From an uncultured Paraprevotella sp. (lineage in GTDB: Bacteria; Bacteroidota; Bacteroidia; Bacteroidales; Bacteroidaceae), in the NCBI GenBank assembly GCA_900548345.1, contig URKA01000025.1, positions 1 to 48,498 on the forward strand: 48,498 nucleotides of DNA, read 5' to 3'. This document shows positions 32,369-40,011 of the stretch, in pieces. Position 1 is the first letter of the stretch. Each line of letters starts with the position of its first letter. Position numbers and translations under genes: made by a program. The notes under the pieces are model-generated. The model saw only the letters and a program-made list of their open reading frames with translations, was not told the origin of the DNA and searched no databases.

Positions 32369-33378
32369 CTACGGGTTGGTATGCTTGTGTTTGGTAGTTT
32401 GCGAATGAATCAGAAATTTCTGGATTTCTTTCTGAAAATAAAGCGTGCGGGCATTCTTTACCTTCAATGGAAGCTTTAGAGCATTCTGTGCACATAGAAC
32501 TGCCAAACGATGCTGTCCGGTTAATTCGTATAGATTTATGAGTTCATAGTGAGGCTGCAGCCGTCCGGGTAACATGTGTGACGCTAGTTGAAAGGCTTCG
32601 ATCGCGAGTTTGATTTTCCCCAAATGTTGCAGGGTATACGCTTTGAGAATTTGACTATTGTAATCGATTTTATATGCTTCACTTTGTTCCAATATGGACA
32701 GACATTCGGCATATTGTTCCCTTTCAAACAGGTAGATGGCGTAATTGTAAAGAAAAGCCGGATGGATGCGAAAGTAGGACCTGTCATATAGCAGGTTGTA
32801 AGAATCCTGTAGAGAAGCAGAGTCCTCACCGTTTGCAGCACGTTCTTCCAGACTGATTCCTTGCTGTTCGTATCGGGCTTGAATGATTGACAGGGATAAC
32901 ACGCAGAAGGCAATGGCTAAGACAGAAAAAGCCTTGTATCTGGTTGCTGCATGTCCCTGAGAGACTGTTGGGGTATAAATGTTTGATAATGAAAGTATCA
33001 ACAGTACCCAAATTGCCGGGTAGTGACACGGATAGGAGAAACAGGCACATACAGCCCCGGCACATAACGAGGCCCAAGCTGCTTGTTTGAGGCGTGTAGC
33101 GCAGGTTCGCATCTTTTGATAGGTCATCCATGCAATTGCTGACAACAGCACGAGGCCCATGAAACCGAAGCGAATGAATAGATGCAGATATTCGTTGAAT
33201 GGCTGCGTGATATTATCTGCCAGTTGGATGTAGCTGGAGGTTGGATGAGCAACGAAATATCGGGCTTGTTCCATCATGTATTCGGTTTCAAAGCTGAACG
33301 GACCATTCCCTGTCAAGAAGTGTCCGTGAACGAGTCGTGCAGTGATATACGAGATGAACAGCCGTCCATTTGCGGATA
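32369..33378 (-). pseudogene. O-antigen-ligase-like membrane protein, N-terminus lost
   Basis: The frame gives a C-terminal fragment of a Wzy_C/RfaL-type ligase: ANGRLFISYITARLVHGHF at the upstream edge, then a YMMEQARYF block, a periplasmic loop and four membrane helices. A soluble part with tetratricopeptide-like repeats (PAFLYNYAIYLFEREQY) follows. Intact Bacteroidetes relatives have several hundred more residues at the N-terminus with many helices. Here the frame meets a stop just inside the transposase sequence near 33390, and no ATG precedes the homology. The missing part is not found beyond the insertion element, so the gene was cut by a deletion at the element border. A role in surface glycan polymerisation or ligation is past function only. 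Confidence 0.78.
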
Positions 33379-34505
33379 GAGGCCTTTATCTTGTTGTTGA
33401 TGCCTTCTACCTTTCCGGTTGATATATGGCAGTCATACCATGTGAGTATGCCTGTCCTGTGTGCCGTTACCGTAGTTGCCATCTTCACCAATTGCGGCAC
33501 TTTGCTCTCCCGGGCTTGCTTTACCCAATCCGTCATGACCCTTTCGGCATCGTCCTTATTGACCTGCATCCAGATTTCCCTGAGCTGTTCTTTCAGGTAG
33601 TATGCCTGCGACAGGGGCTTGTTCATATCCAGCGCGTTGTCAAGCCGTGTCTTATACTCCTTGTCGAAGATATCCGCCCCATTACTCAGTAACAGGTATC
33701 GCGTACCTTTCAACACCTTGCGTTTGTTGATGTCTTTTTCCATGTGGTATTGCACCCTACGTATTTCATCCAGTTTCTCGTTCATAAGCTTTACCACATG
33801 GAAATGGTCAAACACGTGCACCGCATTCGGGCAATTCTCATATACAGAGGAGATGAAGGCGGCGGAGAGATCTGTTGCAATATACTTGATGTCAACGCCT
33901 TTTCTTCTGATCCGTTTCCAAAAGCCATCCAGGGCGTCTGCTCCTTTGCCGTTACCGACATAGAGAATACGGCCACTCTTTAGGTCAACCACGATTGTCT
34001 TGTACACATGTCCTTTCCTGACCGCAAATTCATCTATGCCAATGCTGTCCACTCCTTCAAGGGAGGGAGGCGCGTAATGGTATTCAAGATGACGCGTATG
34101 GATATCCTTGACGGTATCCCAGGATACGCCCAGGAGATTGGCTGCGTCTTTCAAGGTCATGCTCCTTAACAGGTCGACTACATATTTTGCGAAACGATGG
34201 GTGTAACCGCAACTACCCGTGGCAAAGGGTATGCTCTCCTGACGGTCATAATCACAATCCTGATTCTTGCACTTATAGCGTTGGACTTTCATGCGGATTA
34301 TCACCTTTTTGCCGCCTATCGGGAGTCCTATAAAGTCACGAACTCGAAAACCGTTCTTGACCAATTGGCGATGCCCGCACTTAGGACATTCTTTCTTCCG
34401 CTCTTTTGCTTCAATATGTAAGATAATTGTATTACCTTTGTATTCCTCACGAGTGCATTTGTGGTTATATAACCCCCAAGCATGATATAGAAAACTGCTG
34501 TTCAT
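33288..34505 (-). pseudogene. ISL3-family transposase, C-terminus lost
   Basis: The protein begins with a zinc finger (CPKCGH near residue 39 and CKNQDC near 78) and the helix-turn-helix LKDAANLLGVSWDTVKDIH. It has the DDE catalytic residues in GIDEFAVRKGH, ATDLSAAF and STGKVEGINNKIK. Normal ISL3 transposases continue about 20 residues past NNKIK. Here, after ASIRK, the frame runs into the O-antigen-ligase-like gene and stops at 33288 in a foreign reading frame. The catalytic core is complete, but one element end is missing, so the copy is probably immobile. Confidence 0.88.
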
Positions 34506-34600
34506 TACTGTACATTTGTTTGTGCTTATTCAAATATACAATTTGTTCAGCGGTTTTTCTTCTTTAATAAACTATCACGCGAAATGTCGGATGAACCTGA
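33379..34600 (-). mobile_element. Remnant of an ISL3-family insertion sequence
   Basis: The element is bounded by the ligase fragment (junction about 33370-33385) and by the nadB fragment (junction about 34595-34610). I cannot see a matching pair of terminal inverted repeats or a target duplication, in line with loss of the end beyond the transposase C-terminus. The 5' end on the minus strand probably begins near the motif CATTTCAGGTTCATCCGAC (34584-34602). Both borders are estimates. Confidence 0.65.
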
Positions 34601-34699
34601 AATGTGGGCTATCTGATAACCCGTCAGGCTATGGAGCGCAAGGAGAGTCGTGGTCTGCATTATACCATTGATTATCCGCATCCAACAACAAAGAAGTAA
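34601..34699 (+). pseudogene. nadB: 3' end of L-aspartate oxidase
   Basis: The plus-strand frame from about 34601 to the stop TAA at 34697-34699 reads YLITRQAMERKESRGLHYT and then IDYPHPTTKK. ESRGLHYTxDYP is the hallmark of the NadB C-terminal helical domain. An in-frame stop at 34598 marks the boundary with the insertion element. All earlier NadB sequence, including the flavin domain, is absent from the window. This is therefore a roughly 32-codon remnant. Confidence 0.8.
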
Positions 34700-34767
34700 T
34701 GAAAAAATACGGCTCTCTTCTTTTCGTAAAACGGAAGAAGAGAAGCCTTACTCCAATAAAGACAAAG

Positions 34768-35328
34768 ATGACAAACGAAACCTTTTTCCGTTTCCAGCAA
34801 GGGGATGAGACTGCATTCAAGACTCTTTTCTATGAATACAGTCCCAGCCTGCTCGCCTTTGCACGCCGTTTTGTGCAGGAAGAAGAAGTAGAAGATGTGG
34901 TACAGGATATCTTTATGCAGATATGGAATCATCGTCAGGAGTTCAAGAATCCGGAGGCGATAAGAACTTATCTGTTTACTTCGGTCAAGCATCGTTGTCT
35001 GAATATTCTTCGCAGTGAAGACACTCATCATACCTATCTGGAGTCTTTGTCAGAAGAAGACTTTTATGATCAGATGCTCGATGTGGAAGTATATACGTTA
35101 CTGTATCGGGCCATTTCGGAATTGCCCGACAATTATAAGAAAGTGATAAATTACTCTCTTGACGGATACCACATTGATGAAATTGCCGAGCAGATGCATA
35201 CGACAGTCGATGCAGTAAAGGCCTATAAGAAACGGGCAAAGGAACAGCTTCGCAAAAAGATGGGAACCTTATATGGTTCAAGTTTTACGGCAATGCTGCT
35301 TCTGGATGTTTTTCTGGAGAAACTTTGA
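34768..35328 (+). CDS. ECF-type RNA polymerase sigma factor
   Basis: The 186-residue protein has sigma region 2 (LLAFARRFVQEEEVEDVVQD, then FMQIW) and region 4 (ISELPDNYKKVINYSLDGYH, then IDEIAEQM and a TVDAVKAYKKRAKEQLRK helix). It belongs to the Bacteroidetes RpoE/FecI-like group that normally pairs with FecR anti-sigma factors and SusC receptors with an STN domain. No anti-sigma gene is adjacent. The frame is open from 34699, overlapping the nadB stop; I prefer the ATG at 34768 because MTNETFFRFQQGDETAFK is the usual N-terminus. It could partner with the FecR gene at 47115-48287. Confidence 0.88.
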   Translation: MTNETFFRFQQGDETAFKTLFYEYSPSLLAFARRFVQEEEVEDVVQDIFMQIWNHRQEFKNPEAIRTYLFTSVKHRCLNILRSEDTHHTYLESLSEEDFYDQMLDVEVYTLLYRAISELPDNYKKVINYSLDGYHIDEIAEQMHTTVDAVKAYKKRAKEQLRKKMGTLYGSSFTAMLLLDVFLEKL

Positions 35329-35552
35329 TGGATAACTTTTCATTTGTTCTACCTCAACTGTTTGTTCATCAGTGCATAGAATATATTTTACTGTTTCTGT
35401 ATGTATGTTTGCTTGTTCGATTAACTGTTTAGAAAATACTTCTTGTGTATAAGTTTTCTATTTTCTTTTGTATTGCTACTGTTTATCAATTGATTAATAT
35501 TTTTTAATTGCCGAAAAGTTGTCCAAAACGGGAAACTTTCCTCTGTATATGC

Positions 35553-35560
35553 TACCTTTG
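35553..35560 (+). promoter_or_regulatory. nrdD -7 element and upstream ACTGTTT repeats
   Basis: TACCTTTG lies 43 bp before the nrdD ATG; no -33 match is seen. The 275-nt gap 35329-35603 also has the word ACTGTTT four times on the plus strand, starting at 35357, 35390, 35424 and 35478. No gene is visible there. Confidence 0.5.
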
Positions 35561-35603
35561 ATTGCAAATTTAGCATAATAGATAATTAGAAAAACAGTAG
35601 GAA

Positions 35604-37811
35604 ATGATACAGACAGTAATCAAGCGTGACGGACGAATTGTGGGCTTTAACGAAGAGAAAATAGCCACTGCTATCCGTAAGGCAATGTTGCATACAGAAA
35701 AAGGAGAAGACTTCAGACTGATACATCAGATTACCGATCGTATCTCTTTTAATGGAGATGCACAGATGACCGTTGAGGCTATTCAGGATGCCGTGGAAAT
35801 GGAACTGATGAAGAGTAGCCGAAAAGACGTGGCACAGAAATATATTGCTTACCGGAATCAGCGCAGTATAGCCCGTAAGGCAAAGACAAGAGATATTTTC
35901 CTGGAGATTATCAATATCAAATCGAATGATATTACCCGTGAAAATGCAAACATGAATGCCGATACACCGGCAGGAATGATGATGAAGTTTGCCAGCGAGA
36001 CTACCAAACCGTTTGTTGACGACTATCTGCTTAGTGAAGACGTGCGCGAAGCCGTTGCGGGTAACTATCTGCACATACATGACAAGGATTATTATCCAAC
36101 TAAAAGTCTTACCTGTGTGCAGCATCCGTTAGATCATATCCTTCAGAATGGTTTTTCGGCAGGACATGGAGAGTCCAGACCGGCCAAACGTATTGAAACA
36201 GCCAGCATATTGGGATGCATTTCGCTGGAGACTGCCCAGAATGAGATGCATGGCGGACAGGCTATTCCTGCCTTTGACTTTTATCTGGCTCCATATGTGC
36301 GCAGCAGTTACATTGAAGAAATAAAGAATCTGGAAGAACTTAACGGAGCAGACTATTCGCATCTGTATGCAGAAGAACTTTCAGACTATCTGCAAAAACC
36401 GCTTGACGGCCTGTCGGGCGACGAACGCATCGTGCAGCATGCCGTAAACAAGACGGTAGCCCGCGTGCATCAGGCTATGGAGGCATTCATACACAATATG
36501 AACACCATACATTCACGAGGAGGAAACCAGGTAGTGTTCAGTTCCATCAATTACGGTACGGATACTTCTGCTGAGGGACGCTGTATCATACGTGAGCTGT
36601 TGAGAACAACTTATCAGGGAGTGGGTAACGGTGAGACTGCCATTTTCCCTATTCAGATATGGAAAAAGAAAAGAGGAGTCAGCTATCTGTCGGAAGACCC
36701 CAATTATGACCTTTATGTACAGGCATGCAAGGTGACGGCACGACGCTTCTTCCCTAACTTCCTGAATCTGGATGCCACGTTCAATCAGAGTGAGGACTGG
36801 AAAGCCGATGACCCTCTGCGTTACCAGCACGAAGTGGCTACAATGGGTTGCCGTACGCGTGTGTTTGAAAACCGTTTCGGTCCGAAGACTTCGATAGGAC
36901 GTGGAAACCTCTCATTCTCTACAATCAATATTGTCCGCCTGGCCATCGAGTGCATGCAAATAGAAAACAAGGAACAGCGCATAGCCCGTTTCTTTGCCAA
37001 ACTCGATGCGATGCTTGAAGTTACGGCCCGTCAGCTGCATGAGCGTATGGAATTTCAGAAAACAGCTTTTGCCAAACAGTTCCCTCTTCTGATGTCGGCT
37101 TTGTGGATTGGTTGTGAGAAGCTGAAACCCAACGATACGATAGCTCTTGTTATCAATCAGGGAACATTGGGTATAGGGTTTATCGGACTGGCTGAGTGTC
37201 TGGTGGCACTGGTGGGCAAACATCACGGTGAGTCGGAAGAAGCTCAGGAACTGGGATTGAAGATTGTAACCTATATGCGTGACAGAGTGAACCAGTTCTC
37301 TGAACAGTATCAGCATAATTACAGTGTGCTGGCTACGCCGGCCGAAGGTCTTTCGGGCAAGTTTACACGCGTTGACCGCAAGGATTTCGGAATCTTGCCC
37401 GGTATAACCGACCGTGACTATTATACCAATTCCAATCATGTGCCCGTATATTATAAGTGCAGTGCCCGTCATAAGGCTGAGATAGAGGCTCCTTATCATG
37501 ACCTGACACGTGGAGGCCACATCTTCTACGTAGAGATTGACGGAGATGCCACACACAATCCCGAAGCCATTATGCGTGTGGTGGATATGATGGACCGTTA
37601 CAACATAGGTTATGGCTCGGTAAACCATAACCGTAACCGCTGTCTGGACTGTGGTTATGAGAATGCCGACCCCCATATGGAAGAATGTCCCAAGTGCGGA
37701 AGCAGGCACATTGACAAGCTTCAGCGCATAACCGGATATCTGGTGGGAACAACCGACCGATGGAATCAGGCCAAACTGGCAGAACTGAATGACCGTGTAA
37801 TACATAATTAA
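35604..37811 (+). CDS. nrdD: Anaerobic ribonucleoside-triphosphate reductase (class III)
   Basis: It makes deoxyribonucleotides without oxygen, using a glycyl radical. The 735-residue protein has an N-terminal ATP-cone (about 1-95, IKRDGRIVGFNEEKIATAIRK split at residues 6-26), a ten-stranded barrel core, and a C-terminal zinc site CLDC...CPKC. The radical glycine is Gly711 in RITGYLVG. The cone implies allosteric control by ATP and dATP. nrdG follows 11 nt downstream. An obligate anaerobe would depend on this enzyme in the gut. Confidence 0.97.
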   Translation: MIQTVIKRDGRIVGFNEEKIATAIRKAMLHTEKGEDFRLIHQITDRISFNGDAQMTVEAIQDAVEMELMKSSRKDVAQKYIAYRNQRSIARKAKTRDIFLEIINIKSNDITRENANMNADTPAGMMMKFASETTKPFVDDYLLSEDVREAVAGNYLHIHDKDYYPTKSLTCVQHPLDHILQNGFSAGHGESRPAKRIETASILGCISLETAQNEMHGGQAIPAFDFYLAPYVRSSYIEEIKNLEELNGADYSHLYAEELSDYLQKPLDGLSGDERIVQHAVNKTVARVHQAMEAFIHNMNTIHSRGGNQVVFSSINYGTDTSAEGRCIIRELLRTTYQGVGNGETAIFPIQIWKKKRGVSYLSEDPNYDLYVQACKVTARRFFPNFLNLDATFNQSEDWKADDPLRYQHEVATMGCRTRVFENRFGPKTSIGRGNLSFSTINIVRLAIECMQIENKEQRIARFFAKLDAMLEVTARQLHERMEFQKTAFAKQFPLLMSALWIGCEKLKPNDTIALVINQGTLGIGFIGLAECLVALVGKHHGESEEAQELGLKIVTYMRDRVNQFSEQYQHNYSVLATPAEGLSGKFTRVDRKDFGILPGITDRDYYTNSNHVPVYYKCSARHKAEIEAPYHDLTRGGHIFYVEIDGDATHNPEAIMRVVDMMDRYNIGYGSVNHNRNRCLDCGYENADPHMEECPKCGSRHIDKLQRITGYLVGTTDRWNQAKLAELNDRVIHN

Positions 37812-37822
37812 GCGTAATCATC

Positions 37823-38317
37823 ATGTTATCTATCCTTGATATTCTTGAAGATACGACGGTAGACGGACCGGGATTCCGCACCGCTATCTATGCCGCCGGA
37901 TGTCCTAACGGATGTCCCGGCTGTCATAATCCCGAATCTTGGGATATTAATCGCGGACATTGGATGAGTACGGACGAAATTCTTCAAAAAGTTCTGGCTG
38001 ACGAGTTTGCCGACGTAACCTTTAGCGGCGGTGACCCGATGTTTCAGCCTGAAGGCTTTGCCGAGCTGGCTTGTGCCATCAAGCATCAAAGCAATAAGAG
38101 CATATGGTGCTACACGGGGTATACGTTTGAAAATCTGTTGAATAATCCAAAACAGGTTCGTTTGTTGAAATACATAGACGTACTGGTAGACGGCCGTTTC
38201 AAAAAGGAACTGAAAGACGAAAGCCTTTGTTTCAGAGGAAGCAGCAACCAACGGCTTATTGATGTGCAGGCTTCACTGAAAAGCAAGCAGACTGTAGTTT
38301 ATTCATACAGTCACTAA
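37823..38317 (+). CDS. nrdG: Anaerobic ribonucleotide reductase-activating protein
   Basis: This radical SAM activase makes the glycyl radical on NrdD. The 164-residue protein has an iron-sulfur cluster motif CPNGCPGC (Cys27, Cys31, Cys34; spacing C-x3-C-x2-C), preceded by DGPGFRTAIYAAG and followed by HNPESWD. TFSGGDPMFQ supplies SAM binding. It is co-transcribed with nrdD. Confidence 0.97.
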   Translation: MLSILDILEDTTVDGPGFRTAIYAAGCPNGCPGCHNPESWDINRGHWMSTDEILQKVLADEFADVTFSGGDPMFQPEGFAELACAIKHQSNKSIWCYTGYTFENLLNNPKQVRLLKYIDVLVDGRFKKELKDESLCFRGSSNQRLIDVQASLKSKQTVVYSYSH

Positions 38318-38344
38318 CTGATAATCTGCTTTTATACAGGTTGG

Positions 38345-38417
38345 AAAGTTTATCCTTAGGCTGAGTACATGTATCTTTAACTTAAGTACATATATCTTTA
38401 GGCTAAAGATAAACTTT
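38345..38417. repeat. Phased repeat array D, 21-bp period, 3 units
   Basis: Three units begin with TATC at 38351, 38372 and 38393, exactly 21 bp apart. Each has a core of the type C(C/T)TTA(G/A)G or TTTAAC and then TACATGTA, TACATATA or a diverged end. The array is enclosed by a perfect 10-bp inverted repeat, AAAGTTTATC (38345-38354) and GATAAACTTT (38408-38417). It lies between the nrdG stop and its terminator. Nothing else is visible in 38318-38574. Confidence 0.85.
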
Positions 38418-38484
38418 TTGTTGGGTATCAATAAATTATGGAGCCAGTAGAAAGTGACTTTATTCAAGGAGGCTGATAAGCATA

Positions 38485-38517
38485 CAACCCGATTGCAGGA
38501 CCTCTGCAGTCGGGTTG
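38485..38517 (+). terminator. Probable nrdDG terminator
   Basis: A 14-bp stem with one G-T wobble (38485-38498 with 38504-38517, five-base loop). The following T-run is weak (CTTGTTGTAT). The minus-strand TlpA-like gene also ends nearby at 38575, so it may serve both directions. Confidence 0.65.
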
Positions 38518-38574
38518 CTTGTTGTATATACTTACTGATTGTCTGTCAGTTAGTAATCATCTTATTTTACTTCT

Positions 38575-39918
38575 TTATTTTAGCTGTTCCAGCATTTCTT
38601 TTGTCTGCGGATTGCTGGGGCGGGTAGCATCAATGTTCATGAGCTTGCCTTCTTTATCATACAGAAGAAATCTTGGGATGGCATTTATATTCAGGAAGTT
38701 TGATATTTCATTGCCTTTGTTGAACCATTGGTTTCCGTGCAGATTCAGTTCTTCTATTTTCTTCTTCCAGTTCTTTTCATTCTGATCGATGGATACAGAC
38801 AGGAACTTTACAGCCGGATTGTTCAGTTCTTTTTCCAACTTTTGCAGATGCGGAATTTCCTTACAGCACGGAACGCACCACGATGCCCAGATATCAATGT
38901 ATACGTAATATCCCTTGAACTCTTCGAACGTATGCTCTTTTCCTTCAGAATCGTAAAAGGTTATGTCGGGAAATGGAGCCTTGTCTAGTATATATCTTCT
39001 TTTTTTGAAGTCATTTACATATTTTTCCGGAAGATTGTATTTGCTGACGCATTTTTCCAAGACGATCAGTCCGTTAGAAAAGTCTTTGTTGTAGTTGTAA
39101 GATGAGATATACTTTCTCAGAAGATATTCCGCTATACTCTTTTGCAGGTTTTTGTCTTCGGCTTTTTTATAGATATAGTCCATTCTTTCTTCAAGAGTCA
39201 TTCCCTTAGGCATATTTGCGCAAAAGAACATCGGTGTTTCATTAAAGCATATCGCATACTTGTTGTTTAATAAAGCTGTTGCATTATTGGTTTCGTTGTC
39301 TAATTCTTTGGGAGTGGTTTTACCGTTTCTTCTATGCATAAATTGGATGTCGTTTATAGCTTTTGACTTTTCAATAAAGTTCCAGGTCCGTGCATATAAT
39401 TCTACCTCTTTTGAAGGCTTGTACTGAGTCAACAGCTTGTTTAGTATGTTGTCATATTGATTTATAAGTTTCAAAGAGTTCTCAGGCAAGGGAGTGTTGG
39501 TCCATACTTCCTTGTTCATGACGTTTGCCTGATTATAATATTCTCCCAGAAAGGTATTGTCATTGTCAAAGCCGTACTGTATCTTTTCATTGTCAATTTG
39601 TATGTCAAGGTTGTATATACGGATGGAGTCGGGCATATACAGCGGAATGTTGAAAGGATACTTGTTTGAATCTCCTTTTCGGACAATGATGTTAAGTTGG
39701 TAAAATCCGTTATTAGCCGATGTAAGCTTTATATTGAACTGATTGTTGTCAGCTTTTACAGGAGTGTATGATGAGTTTCCCATCATGATGTTGTTGATGG
39801 CTATTTCATGTATGCTGTCAGTTTCATTCTTTACTGTTATGTGACCTTTGACTGTTAACTGTGCATTCATGGTGCAGGCATAAATTAAAGCCAATAGAAT
39901 AGCAATATGTAGTTTCAT
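38575..39918 (-). CDS. TlpA-like thioredoxin-fold protein, exported
   Basis: The 447-residue protein has a signal peptide (MKLHIAILLALIYACTMNA) and an N-terminal beta-rich domain of the type found before many Bacteroidetes TlpA proteins. A helical middle part follows, then a C-terminal thioredoxin domain with WCVPC in DIWASWCVPCCKEIPHL. cis-Pro is in NAIPRFLLYD. It is probably a periplasmic disulfide reductase. It is the last gene of the SusC/D cluster, 93 nt after the PKD-like gene, and may keep cluster proteins or cargo in reduced form; that link is inferred. Confidence 0.85.
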   Translation of the reverse strand: MKLHIAILLALIYACTMNAQLTVKGHITVKNETDSIHEIAINNIMMGNSSYTPVKADNNQFNIKLTSANNGFYQLNIIVRKGDSNKYPFNIPLYMPDSIRIYNLDIQIDNEKIQYGFDNDNTFLGEYYNQANVMNKEVWTNTPLPENSLKLINQYDNILNKLLTQYKPSKEVELYARTWNFIEKSKAINDIQFMHRRNGKTTPKELDNETNNATALLNNKYAICFNETPMFFCANMPKGMTLEERMDYIYKKAEDKNLQKSIAEYLLRKYISSYNYNKDFSNGLIVLEKCVSKYNLPEKYVNDFKKRRYILDKAPFPDITFYDSEGKEHTFEEFKGYYVYIDIWASWCVPCCKEIPHLQKLEKELNNPAVKFLSVSIDQNEKNWKKKIEELNLHGNQWFNKGNEISNFLNINAIPRFLLYDKEGKLMNIDATRPSNPQTKEMLEQLK

Positions 39919-40011
39919 GACTGATGTTTAAATGGTTACTTGGTTTGTAATAGAATTAAATGGGAGTATGTTCTTCGCCAAGACATACCCCCATTGAAAG
40001 AAGAGAGAGGG

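Noticed and set aside
32172..32495. 107-residue minus-strand frame after the ligase fragment
   Set aside because: It overlaps the ligase fragment out of frame and shows no family motif. It is probably chance in decayed sequence.
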